Assembly (NCBI GenBank): GCA_937927975.1 | Contig: CALEZT010000258.1 | Location: 11,657 to 75,656 of the forward strand | Direction: 5' to 3' | DNA length: 64,000 nt | Origin: an uncultured Phycisphaerales bacterium | GTDB lineage: Bacteria; Planctomycetota; Phycisphaerae; Sedimentisphaerales; Anaerobacaceae | Part shown: piece after piece, positions 16,544 to 25,591 of the stretch | Layout: the number at the start of each line of letters is the position of its first letter | How positions within the stretch are numbered: position 1 is the stretch's first letter | Made by a program: the position numbers and the translations under genes | Notes under the pieces: generated by a model | What the model saw: the letters and a program-made list of their open reading frames with translations, nothing else | Databases searched by the model: none | Told to the model about the DNA's origin: nothing

Positions 16544-19426
16544 ATGTTCAGAAGGTCGATCCATCTGTTGCTCATGGCCGCGGTTCTGGGGCTGGCGTTT
16601 GCCGAAACCTCGACCGCAGCCGATCCCAGCCTTGTGGGCTGGTGGAAGTTGGATGACGGGTCCGGGACCGTCGCCACGGATTCCAGCGTCAATCAGAGCC
16701 ATGGAAAGCTCAACGGCACTCTGGAGTGGGTGGAGGGCGTTATCGGCGGCGCCTTGCAGTTTGACGGATCGACAGGCTATGTTGACATTCCCGCCAATCT
16801 GAACCAGGCAGTCATCAACAAAGGCGACTTCTCGATGATGGCCTGGATCAAGAGCACCGATCTTGCGGGAACCAACTACGCGTTTCAGCAGCGAGATCAG
16901 AACGGGACAGGACGATCCTGGCTTTATACGATCGGTGGCGACGTCACTACCTACGTCGGCGTAGGGGACTTCCGGTCGGGCTTCATCATTCTGGTGAACG
17001 AGTGGTACCATGCGGGCTTCACTGTCGTGGAGGGCGGCGCCGCAGACACCATCCAGATCTATGTCAACGGAGAGCCCGCCGGCGCTTCGACACAGAAGTC
17101 CATGGAGACCTGCGAGGGCGGCTATTTCATCGGTTCCCACAAGGGCATGGCAGCCGCCAGCCGCTGGCCGGGCGTCATCGACGATGTCCGATTGTACAAT
17201 CGAGCCCTGACCGCCCAAGATATCAAGAAGGCGATGCAAGGGACGCCCGAACTGGCCGCGGACCCTGCTCCCCCAGTCGGACTGACGGATGTTCCTTTCG
17301 ACACCACGTTCGCCTGGACGCCCGGCGACCTCGCCGTATCTCATGACGTCTATCTCGGCACCTCGTTCGAGGACGTCAACGATGCCAGCGTGTCCGATCC
17401 GAGAGGCGTCCTCGTCGCCCAGGGCCAGGAACATCCTGCCTACGATCCGGAGAACGCACTCGAGTACGGCCAGACCTACTACTGGCGGATCGACGAGGTC
17501 AACGGGGCGCCGGACTACACAGTCTTCAAAGGCCAGGTCTGGAGTTTCACCGTCGAGCCATACTCTTATCCGGTCCAGCCCATCGCGGCCACCGCGTCCT
17601 CTTCGGGCGCCAACATGGGTCCGGAGAACTCGATCAACGGAGTAGGCCTCAACGCCAACGATGAGCACGGCACCGAGGCCACCCAAATGTGGACCAGCGG
17701 CAACGAGATGCCCCGCTGGATCCAGTACGAGTTCGACAAGGCGTACAAGCTCGACAAGATGCTGGTCTGGAACTCCAACCAGGTGATCGAGGCCTTCCTG
17801 GGCTTCGGGGCCAAGGAGGTTGTGATCGAGTACTCCGCCGACGGCGCGACGTGGATTGCGCTGGAAGGCGTTCCCGAATTCGCTCGTGCGCCGGGCTCCC
17901 CCGACTACAAGGCGAACACGACCGTCGAGTTCGGCGGCGCTACGGCCAAGTTCGTCAAGCTGACGATCAACACCAACTGGGGCGGCATCGCGCAGCAGGC
18001 CGGTTTGAGCGAGGTGCGGTTCTTCCAGGTCCCGGTTCAGGCTCGCGAGCCTTCGCCGGCCGACGGGGCCGTGAATGTCGGCCTCGACGCCGAACTGGTC
18101 TGGCGGCCCGGCCGCGAGGCCACTTCGCACAAGGTCTTTTTCGGGACCGACGAAGCCCCCATCGCCGACGGGACCGCCGCGGCAAACACGGTGACCGGGC
18201 GACGCTACAGCCCGGCTGCTCTGGACCTCGGCACGAAGTACTTCTGGAAGGTCGATGAGATCGGCGATACCGGCACGTACGAAGGCAATCTGTGGAGCTT
18301 CACGACCCGCGAATACGCGGTGGTCGATGATTTTGAGAGCTACACAGACGATGAAGGCAGCCGGATCTATGAGACCTGGGTGGATGGTCTGACCGATGGC
18401 AAGAGCAACTCGGTCGTCGGCTACCTGGTGGCTCCATTCGCCGAACGGAGCATCATCCACGGCGGCAAGCAGTCGATGCCCGTCGAGTACAACAACGTCA
18501 ATACGCCTTTCTTCAGTGAGACGTCACGGGAGTTCACGCCGGCGCAGAACTGGACCGTCAGCGGAGCCGACTCGTTGAACCTGTGGGTCCGTGGCGTTCC
18601 CGCGGCCTATGTCGAAACCGCCGGCACGATCACCATGAGCGCCGCCGGCACGGACATCTGGGGCACGGCCGATGATTTCCGCTATGCCTTCAAGACCCTC
18701 AACGGCGATGGCTCGATTCTGGTCAAGGTCGAGAGCCTGGTGAACACCAACGCCTGGGCCAAGGCCGGCGTGATGATCCGCCAGGACCTGGCGGACAGCT
18801 CCACGTTCGTGTACTTCATCCAGTCCTTCAGCAGTGGTGTTTCCCTGGGCTGGCGCCCAACGCCCGCCGCCGCCTGCGGCAGCGTGACTCAGGCGGGTAT
18901 CGTCGCTCCGCAGTGGGTCAAGCTCACCCGCAAGGGCGACGTCTTCACCGCCCAGTATTCCGCCGACGGTGCGACCTGGACGGACCTCAAGAACGCCGAC
19001 GGCACGATCGCCTCGACCACGGTGGCGATGACCAACCCGGTGTATGTGGGTCTGGCCGTCACGAGCCACAACGTCAATGCGACGACGACGGCGGTCATGT
19101 CCGGCGTGGCGACGACCGGCAACGTGACCGGCGCTTCGTGGCAGGTTCAGGCGATCGGCAACGATCCCCAGCAGGCCAACAGCCCTGCGGATCTGTATGT
19201 GATCGTCCAGGACAGCGCGGGCAAGACCGCCACGGCGACCCATCCGACGATTGTCACTTCGGCCGGATGGACCCCATGGACGATTCCGCTGAACACCTTC
19301 CCCGGCGTGAATCTCAAGTCCGTCAAGAAGCTGTACCTCGGCGCCGGCAGCAAGACCAGCCCCGTCAAGGGCGGTTCCGGCATGTTCTACATCGACGACA
19401 TCGGCTTCGGCCGGCCGGCTCAGTGA
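16544..19426 (+). CDS. Secreted LamG / discoidin mosaic protein (copy 3)
   Basis: 960 residues behind GAAGGAGG. Signal peptide about 1-26 ending TSTAA. LamG about 27-232 (LVGWWKLDDGSG, GALQFDGSTGYVDIP, VIDDVRLYNRAL). FN3-like about 237-340, F5/8C about 343-495 (MLVWNSNQVIEAF). From residue 487 to the end it reads the same as copy 2: second FN3-like module, jelly-roll tail and inserted DUF1349-like module. Only the N-terminal half has its own sequence, so the two proteins carry different binding heads on one body. It lies 254 bp after copy 2; I found no convincing promoter in the spacer. Confidence 0.85.
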   Translation: MFRRSIHLLLMAAVLGLAFAETSTAADPSLVGWWKLDDGSGTVATDSSVNQSHGKLNGTLEWVEGVIGGALQFDGSTGYVDIPANLNQAVINKGDFSMMAWIKSTDLAGTNYAFQQRDQNGTGRSWLYTIGGDVTTYVGVGDFRSGFIILVNEWYHAGFTVVEGGAADTIQIYVNGEPAGASTQKSMETCEGGYFIGSHKGMAAASRWPGVIDDVRLYNRALTAQDIKKAMQGTPELAADPAPPVGLTDVPFDTTFAWTPGDLAVSHDVYLGTSFEDVNDASVSDPRGVLVAQGQEHPAYDPENALEYGQTYYWRIDEVNGAPDYTVFKGQVWSFTVEPYSYPVQPIAATASSSGANMGPENSINGVGLNANDEHGTEATQMWTSGNEMPRWIQYEFDKAYKLDKMLVWNSNQVIEAFLGFGAKEVVIEYSADGATWIALEGVPEFARAPGSPDYKANTTVEFGGATAKFVKLTINTNWGGIAQQAGLSEVRFFQVPVQAREPSPADGAVNVGLDAELVWRPGREATSHKVFFGTDEAPIADGTAAANTVTGRRYSPAALDLGTKYFWKVDEIGDTGTYEGNLWSFTTREYAVVDDFESYTDDEGSRIYETWVDGLTDGKSNSVVGYLVAPFAERSIIHGGKQSMPVEYNNVNTPFFSETSREFTPAQNWTVSGADSLNLWVRGVPAAYVETAGTITMSAAGTDIWGTADDFRYAFKTLNGDGSILVKVESLVNTNAWAKAGVMIRQDLADSSTFVYFIQSFSSGVSLGWRPTPAAACGSVTQAGIVAPQWVKLTRKGDVFTAQYSADGATWTDLKNADGTIASTTVAMTNPVYVGLAVTSHNVNATTTAVMSGVATTGNVTGASWQVQAIGNDPQQANSPADLYVIVQDSAGKTATATHPTIVTSAGWTPWTIPLNTFPGVNLKSVKKLYLGAGSKTSPVKGGSGMFYIDDIGFGRPAQ

Positions 19427-19494
19427 CATGGCCGGCGCACAGTGCGTTTTGTAGGTCGAACGGGGCCTGCGTCTCATCAACGCAGGTCCCGTTT
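18005..19494 (+). repeat. Long direct repeat A2 (about 1.49 kb)
   Basis: Second copy of the block described at 14868-16357. Partial similarity continues about 30 bases past the block on the downstream side (a shared stretch near TGTTCGGCATGGCGACATTG). Confidence 0.85.
19460..19494 (+). terminator. Rho-independent-like terminator after copy 3
   Basis: Duplicate of the hairpin at 16323-16357, followed here by a four-T run. Confidence 0.65.
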
Positions 19495-19614
19495 TCAGTG
19501 TGTTCGGCATGGCGACATTGGTCTGGACTTGCACATTTGAACGCATCAGAACATGTGTTGTTCAGTTGTAACGCTTGATAGGTTCTGGGTTTAAGGAATG
19601 CTTGCGGATTGTGG

Positions 19615-19644
19615 TTGATTGTCGGACGGGTCTGACGGTAGAAT
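19615..19644 (+). promoter_or_regulatory. Candidate promoter for the mosaic gene at 19845
   Basis: TTGATT, an 18-base spacer and TAGAAT, giving a leader of about 195 bases. The spacer 19427-19844 otherwise holds the duplicated terminator and no gene. Confidence 0.45.
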
Positions 19645-19844
19645 TGCAGTATCGAATCGGTAGTGTCTTTTGCCGGATCTGGACAGAGGGTTTGCCCGTT
19701 GGACAGGAGTCAGCATGATCACGAACCCGGTTGCTCATCGAAGCTCGCATTTCTCCTGATCTATGCCGACAGCCGAGTCCCGGAGTAGGTTTTGCGCTCG
19801 TGCCCCACACAAGGTTTGAGTGGATGTTCAGAAGGAGGATGGCC

Positions 19845-22169
19845 ATGACTGGAAGATCGATTCTTGTCCTGTTTTGGGCGATGACGCTGGGACTCATCGG
19901 GTCGGCGTCTGCCGCTACGATGGTGGGGTGGTGGCCGCTCGATGAGGTCAGCGGCACGGCCACGAGGGACGCCAGCGGCCGGGGAAACAACGGGATCGTC
20001 GTGGGTGCTCCCGTGTGGTCGTCAGGCAAGTTCGGCGGCGCTCTGCAACTCGACGGCAGCACCTACGTCAATTGCGGCGCCAGCCAGGTGTTCAACGTCA
20101 CCGACGCGGTGACTCTGGCGGCCTGGATTCAGCCCGATCCGGCTTTCGCCTACCCCGACTGGTCGGGCATCATCATGCGCGGCGGGGCGAATATCGACAC
20201 TTTCGCCCTCTATTACAACGGTCCCAACAAGCAACTCGGTTTCAAGACGACAGGCACCACGCCGAACTGGTTTGCCAGCGTCGCCAACTCCGCAGCGTCG
20301 ATGTTCGACCGGGAATGGCATCATGTCGCTGCGACCTACGACGGTGCGAGGAAGATCCTCTATCTGGACGGAGCCCCACTGGCCAGCGTTGCCGCGACCG
20401 GCAGGATCGAGACCAGTTCGGGCCGGCTCCTTCTGGGCGCCGGACGTGATCTGACCCCGGCGACTCACTACGCGGTCGGCAAGCTCGACGATGCGGTGAT
20501 CTACGACAATGCCCTCACGGAGGCTGAGATCCGGCGGGTCATGGCGGGCTTGGCCGACAAATCGCTTGCCCGCGATCCGGACCCGGAGGATGGTGCGGTG
20601 GATGTCCTGTCGGATGTCATTCTCGGCTGGATCCCCGGCCAGTACGCGGTCACGCACGACGTGTATGTCGGCACGAGCTTTACGGATGTGAACAGCGCGA
20701 GCCGGGCCAATCCGAGGGGCGTGCTGGTTGCCCAAGGCCTGGCCTCAACTCAGTTCCAAACGGCAGGTCTTGATTACGGTCAGGTCTATTACTGGCGAGT
20801 TGATGAGGTCAATGCGGCGCCGGACAATACGATCTTCAAAGGCGATGTCTGGAGTTTCACGACGGAGCCGTATTCGTATCCGATCGGGACGGTGACTGCG
20901 ACCGCGTCGGGGAGCAGCCGGGCGGACACGGGCCCTGTGAACACGGTCAACGGCTCCGGCCTGAACGCCGGCGACCAGCACTCGGTTGAAGTGACGCACA
21001 TGTGGTTGAGCGACGAGGCTTCTCCCAAGTGGATTCAGTACGAATTCGACAAGGCCTACAAGGTCGATCAACTGTGGGTGTGGAACGCCAACCAGATGAT
21101 CGAGGCGTTCGTGGGCTTCAGCGCCAAGAACGTCACGATCGAGTATTCGCTCGACGGTCAGACGTGGACGGCCCTGGAGGGCGTTCCTGAGTTCTCCCGT
21201 GGCGGCGGCGTTCCGACCTACACGGCGAACACGGTCGTGGATTTCGGCGGCGTCGAGGCGAAGTTCGTCAGACTGACGATCAACAGCAACTGGGGCGGGG
21301 TGGCCAAGCAGGTGAGTCTCAGCGAGGTTCGGTTCTACTATGTGCCTGTTCAGGCCAGATCGCCCGTGCCCGCGGACGGCGCCAAGGACGTCGGCCTCGA
21401 CGCCCAGATGAACTGGCGGCCCGGCCGGGAGGCGACCTCGCACCAGGTGTTCTTCGGCGCCGATGAGGCTGCGGTGGCGGCGGGAACCGCTCCTTCTGCG
21501 ACGGTGACCGGCCACAGCTACACCCCGGCTTCGATGACCTTCGGCACGCGGTACTTCTGGCGGGTCGATGAGATCGGCGGGGATGGGCCATATGAGGGGC
21601 CGGTTTGGAATTTCACGACGCAGGAGTTCGCGTTGATCGAGGATTTCGAGGCCTACACCGACGAGGAAGGCAGCCGGATCTACGAGTACTGGCTCGACGG
21701 CATCGCCGATACAGTGTATGGCGGCTCAATGGTTGGCTACATGGAGGCTCCGTTCGCCGAGAGGGTTATCGTCCGCGGCGGTAGACAGTCGATGCCCCTG
21801 GCCTACGACAACACCAAGGCGCCGTACTTCAGCGAGGCCGTGAGGGAGTTCGACTCGGTCCAGAACTGGACCGGCTCCGGCGCGGGCGAGTTGTGTGTAT
21901 GGACCCGTGGCACGGTGACTGAGGCCGGCCTGGCACCGATGTACGTAATCGTGACGGACAGCACAGGCAAGTCGGCGACGGCGATCAGCGACACGGCGGC
22001 GACGGTGGCCGCCTGGACCCGCTGGACGATCCCGATGAGCAGCTTGCCCGGCGTGAACTTCAGCCGAGTCAAGAAGCTGACGATCGGGGTGGGCTCCAAG
22101 GGCGCCGCCAGCGGCGGCTCCGGCGTGGTCTTCATCGACGACATCGGCTACGGCCGCACGTGGCAGTAG
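19845..22169 (+). CDS. Secreted LamG / discoidin mosaic protein (copy 4, shortened tail)
   Basis: 774 residues. The ATG at 19845 is preferred because AAGGAGG lies six bases upstream and a signal peptide follows (SILVLFWAMTLGLIGSASAA); upstream in-frame starts lack both. LamG about 22-235 (MVGWWPLDEVSG, YVNCGASQVF). FN3-like about 240-340, F5/8C about 345-500, second FN3-like module about 500-590. The jelly-roll tail (IEDFEAYTDEEGSRIYEYW) runs to FIDDIGYGR. Unlike copies 1-3, 5 and 6 it has no DUF1349-like insert: CVWTRG passes straight through TVTEAG to LAPMYVIVTDSTGK. The TVTEAG stretch resembles the first residues of the insert in copy 6, so this may be a deletion derivative. Bases 20839-21686 match copy 5. 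Confidence 0.85.
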   Translation: MTGRSILVLFWAMTLGLIGSASAATMVGWWPLDEVSGTATRDASGRGNNGIVVGAPVWSSGKFGGALQLDGSTYVNCGASQVFNVTDAVTLAAWIQPDPAFAYPDWSGIIMRGGANIDTFALYYNGPNKQLGFKTTGTTPNWFASVANSAASMFDREWHHVAATYDGARKILYLDGAPLASVAATGRIETSSGRLLLGAGRDLTPATHYAVGKLDDAVIYDNALTEAEIRRVMAGLADKSLARDPDPEDGAVDVLSDVILGWIPGQYAVTHDVYVGTSFTDVNSASRANPRGVLVAQGLASTQFQTAGLDYGQVYYWRVDEVNAAPDNTIFKGDVWSFTTEPYSYPIGTVTATASGSSRADTGPVNTVNGSGLNAGDQHSVEVTHMWLSDEASPKWIQYEFDKAYKVDQLWVWNANQMIEAFVGFSAKNVTIEYSLDGQTWTALEGVPEFSRGGGVPTYTANTVVDFGGVEAKFVRLTINSNWGGVAKQVSLSEVRFYYVPVQARSPVPADGAKDVGLDAQMNWRPGREATSHQVFFGADEAAVAAGTAPSATVTGHSYTPASMTFGTRYFWRVDEIGGDGPYEGPVWNFTTQEFALIEDFEAYTDEEGSRIYEYWLDGIADTVYGGSMVGYMEAPFAERVIVRGGRQSMPLAYDNTKAPYFSEAVREFDSVQNWTGSGAGELCVWTRGTVTEAGLAPMYVIVTDSTGKSATAISDTAATVAAWTRWTIPMSSLPGVNFSRVKKLTIGVGSKGAASGGSGVVFIDDIGYGRTWQ
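20839..21686 (+). repeat. Long direct repeat B1 (848 bp)
   Basis: Matches 23366-24213 at an offset of 2527 bases. It spans the end of the first FN3-like module, the whole discoidin domain, the second FN3-like module and the start of the tail. Both edges lie inside codons: AAAGGC versus GAAGGC on the left, then TACGAG followed by different bases on the right. Confidence 0.85.
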
Positions 22170-22326
22170 GCTGGCCGTGTCGTGAGATCTGTGCGGGGCC
22201 TGGGTTTGACAGGAGGACCTCGCATGTTTGATCGTTGCTTGGGCCTCCTCTTTCGGGACCTGGGCAGTCTGAGTTCATGGATATGGAAACTGACGTGACA
22301 GTGTTTCTTTCTTGAGGAGGATGGCC

Positions 22327-25257
22327 ATGCGTATGTCCGAGCGTTTCGAGAACCGACGGTGGGCGAGATTGTGCTGGGTGGGTCTGCTGCTGACGTCTCT
22401 GACGGTCACGCTCCGAGCTGCGGGACCCGATCCCGAACGACTCGTGCTCTACCTGCCGTTGGAGGACGCCAAGAACGTCACCGATGCCTCGGCCAATCCT
22501 GCGACCGCGACGGTCGAGGGCACGCTCAACGCGGTCGATGCGCAGTTCGGCAAAGGCCTGGAGTTCAACGGGAGCAATGCGAACCGAATCCAGGTGACCC
22601 ATGCTCCCAAGCTGGCGGGGATGTCGGCTCTGACCATCGAAGCCTGGGCGCTGGGCCGGAACATCGCCAGTCACGAGGGGATGAGCATCGTCTCCAAGAG
22701 AATCGCGAATCTCAACGCCGATCAGTACAACCTGTTCATCTGGACGGGTCGGCTGGTCAATGGACGGGTCAACGGCAACAATACAAACATCGGCCTGTCC
22801 AAGACCGTCATCGCGGACAACACCTGGTACCACATCGCTCTGGTGTTCGACGCGCAAGGCGGCGCCAATGAGAAGATCAAGCTCTACATCAACGGCCTCC
22901 TGGAATCCAGCGCCACCCATCCGGCCACCGCGGTCGGAGCGGGCGTTTCGCCTCTATGGGTGGGCGATCTGGATGCCGCCAGAAACTTCCCGTGGGATGG
23001 GATTCTGGACGAGATCGGCATTTGGGACACGGCCCTGACCGAAGCCCAGATCAATCAGGTCATGGTCGAAGGCAAGGCCAAGATGCTGAACAAAGGCGCC
23101 GCCTGGAATCCGATGCCCGCCGACCGCGAAGAGGATGTGCTTGTCGACGCGGACCTTGTCTGGAACCCCGGTGAATATGCAGCGACGCACAACGTCTACT
23201 TCGGTTCGTCCCGGGACCAGGTTCTCGCAGCAGACCCTGCGGTTCTGGTCGGCGCGGGTCTGGCCCGCGAGGTCGATCGCCTGGATGTCGGGCGAATGGA
23301 CTTCGGTCGGACGTATTTCTGGCGGGTCGATGAGGTCAACGCTCCGCCGAGCAACGCGGTCTTCGAAGGCGATGTCTGGAGTTTCACGACGGAGCCGTAT
23401 TCGTATCCGATCGGGACGGTGACTGCGACCGCGTCGGGGAGCAGCCGGGCGGACACGGGCCCTGTGAACACGGTCAACGGCTCCGGCCTGAACGCCGGCG
23501 ACCAGCACTCGGTTGAAGTGACGCACATGTGGTTGAGCGACGAGGCTTCTCCCAAGTGGATTCAGTACGAATTCGACAAGGCCTACAAGGTCGATCAACT
23601 GTGGGTGTGGAACGCCAACCAGATGATCGAGGCGTTCGTGGGCTTCAGCGCCAAGAACGTCACGATCGAGTATTCGCTCGACGGTCAGACGTGGACGGCC
23701 CTGGAGGGCGTTCCTGAGTTCTCCCGTGGCGGCGGCGTTCCGACCTACACGGCGAACACGGTCGTGGATTTCGGCGGCGTCGAGGCGAAGTTCGTCAGAC
23801 TGACGATCAACAGCAACTGGGGCGGGGTGGCCAAGCAGGTGAGTCTCAGCGAGGTTCGGTTCTACTATGTGCCTGTTCAGGCCAGATCGCCCGTGCCCGC
23901 GGACGGCGCCAAGGACGTCGGCCTCGACGCCCAGATGAACTGGCGGCCCGGCCGGGAGGCGACCTCGCACCAGGTGTTCTTCGGCGCCGATGAGGCTGCG
24001 GTGGCGGCGGGAACCGCTCCTTCTGCGACGGTGACCGGCCACAGCTACACCCCGGCTTCGATGACCTTCGGCACGCGGTACTTCTGGCGGGTCGATGAGA
24101 TCGGCGGGGATGGGCCATATGAGGGGCCGGTTTGGAATTTCACGACGCAGGAGTTCGCGTTGATCGAGGATTTCGAGGCCTACACCGACGAGGAAGGCAG
24201 CCGGATCTACGAGGCGTGGATCGACGGGATGACCGATGGCCTGAGCGGTTCGACGGTGGGCTATATGACGGCTCCGTTTGCGGAGAAGACGATCGTCCGC
24301 AGCGGCAAGCAGTCGATGCCTCTGGCGTACGACAATACGCAGGCGCCGTACTTCAGCGAGGCGGTCAAGGAGTTCGATTCGGTCCAGGACTGCACGGGCT
24401 CGGGTGCGACGGAGCTGTGCGTTTGGACCCGCGGTTACCCGGCGCCGGTGTCTGTTGCGGTGACCGAGACCGGCGGCAAGATGACGCTGACGGGCGCGGG
24501 CGCCGACATCTGGAACAACTCGGATGAGTTCACCTACGCCTTCAAGACCCTTAGCGGCGACGGCAGCCTGGTCGCCCGCGTGACCAGCAACGGGACCGGG
24601 ACCAACACCTGGGCCAAAGGCGGCGTGATGATCCGCGACAGTCTCAACGGCGGTTCGACCCATGCGATGATGGTCATCACCGGCAGCGGCGGCAACGGCG
24701 CCAGCTTCCAGTACCGCAGCGCCGCCAACGGCGCCTCGGGCAACAATGACATCACGACGGTGGTGGCTCCGCCGTACTGGGTCAGGATCGAGCGGGCCGG
24801 CGGGAACCTGACCGGTTCGGTCTCCGCGGACGGCAAGGCGTGGAGCCAGGTGGGCATGACGAGCATCGCGATGACCGATCCGGTCTACATCGGTCTGGCG
24901 GTGACCTCTCACGTGGCGGGTGTGGATCGGACCTTCGAGTTCGAGGGCATCGCCTCGACGGGCAACGTGACGGGTTCCTGGCAGGGCGCGGTGATCGACG
25001 CGGCTCGGTACAACGACGCGGCTGCGATGTATCTGACGGTGACCGACAGCACAGGCAAATCGGCGACCGCGATCAGCGACACGGCGGCGACCGAGGCCGA
25101 CTGGACGCGCTGGACGATCCCGATGAGCAGCTTGCCCGGCGTGAACTTCAGTCGGGTCAAGAAGCTCACGATCGGGGTGGGCTCCAAGGGCGCCGCCAGC
25201 GGCGGTTCGGGCATGGTCTTCATCGACGACATCGGCTACGGCCGCGCGGCTCAATAG
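22327..25257 (+). CDS. Secreted LamG / discoidin mosaic protein (copy 5)
   Basis: 976 residues. The ATG at 22327 follows GAGGAGG with the same six-base spacing and ATGGCC context as copy 4; other in-frame starts lie at 22312, 22321 and 22333. Signal peptide about 1-30 (LCWVGLLLTSLTVTLRAAG). LamG-like about 33-250 (LVLYLPLEDAKNV, MSALTIEAWALG, ILDEIGIWDTAL). A shortened first FN3-like module follows, then F5/8C, FN3-like and tail. Residues about 346-629 are the same as in copy 4 at DNA level. The tail carries the DUF1349-like insert (GADIWNNSDEFTYAF, WAKGGVMIRDSLNGG) and ends FIDDIGYGRAAQ. Its C-terminal third is closer to copy 6. Confidence 0.85.
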   Translation: MRMSERFENRRWARLCWVGLLLTSLTVTLRAAGPDPERLVLYLPLEDAKNVTDASANPATATVEGTLNAVDAQFGKGLEFNGSNANRIQVTHAPKLAGMSALTIEAWALGRNIASHEGMSIVSKRIANLNADQYNLFIWTGRLVNGRVNGNNTNIGLSKTVIADNTWYHIALVFDAQGGANEKIKLYINGLLESSATHPATAVGAGVSPLWVGDLDAARNFPWDGILDEIGIWDTALTEAQINQVMVEGKAKMLNKGAAWNPMPADREEDVLVDADLVWNPGEYAATHNVYFGSSRDQVLAADPAVLVGAGLAREVDRLDVGRMDFGRTYFWRVDEVNAPPSNAVFEGDVWSFTTEPYSYPIGTVTATASGSSRADTGPVNTVNGSGLNAGDQHSVEVTHMWLSDEASPKWIQYEFDKAYKVDQLWVWNANQMIEAFVGFSAKNVTIEYSLDGQTWTALEGVPEFSRGGGVPTYTANTVVDFGGVEAKFVRLTINSNWGGVAKQVSLSEVRFYYVPVQARSPVPADGAKDVGLDAQMNWRPGREATSHQVFFGADEAAVAAGTAPSATVTGHSYTPASMTFGTRYFWRVDEIGGDGPYEGPVWNFTTQEFALIEDFEAYTDEEGSRIYEAWIDGMTDGLSGSTVGYMTAPFAEKTIVRSGKQSMPLAYDNTQAPYFSEAVKEFDSVQDCTGSGATELCVWTRGYPAPVSVAVTETGGKMTLTGAGADIWNNSDEFTYAFKTLSGDGSLVARVTSNGTGTNTWAKGGVMIRDSLNGGSTHAMMVITGSGGNGASFQYRSAANGASGNNDITTVVAPPYWVRIERAGGNLTGSVSADGKAWSQVGMTSIAMTDPVYIGLAVTSHVAGVDRTFEFEGIASTGNVTGSWQGAVIDAARYNDAAAMYLTVTDSTGKSATAISDTAATEADWTRWTIPMSSLPGVNFSRVKKLTIGVGSKGAASGGSGMVFIDDIGYGRAAQ
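23366..24213 (+). repeat. Long direct repeat B2 (848 bp)
   Basis: Second copy of the block at 20839-21686. It is internal to the gene at 22327 and does not include either gene end, unlike repeat A. Confidence 0.85.
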
Positions 25258-25525
25258 CAGCGGTGGGAACCACTGAATTGCAGGACCTTCGACGGTTCGG
25301 CGTCTGCGACAGTCGGTCCCTCGCCAGGAGGACGGTTATCGATTGTGTACGCGATAGGGTGATTCCGGATAGGAATCATGCCGAAGTATATTTGTCAGGC
25401 GGTTGTCCGTGATACGGACGCTGTAGTGACGGATGCGTGGATTCTTCACGCGGTCCGCTCGCGACTTGCGTCGTTGTCTTCTGGGAAAGGAGGTGTTCCG
25501 TCCCCATCCGGCCTTGTGGCACCCG

Positions 25526-25555
25526 TTGATCCGGTTTTGGAAATACCTGTACTAT
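25526..25555 (+). promoter_or_regulatory. Candidate promoter for the CBM9-headed mosaic gene
   Basis: TTGATC, an 18-base spacer and TACTAT, with a leader of about 30 bases to the ATG at 25592. The rest of the spacer 25258-25525 shows no gene. Confidence 0.4.
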
Positions 25556-25591
25556 CGAAACTCGGCACGCTGAATTGAAGGGAGGAAGAAC

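Noticed and set aside
25378..25578. Short frame upstream of the CBM9-headed gene
   Set aside because: No ribosome site; it overlaps the candidate promoter at 25526-25555.
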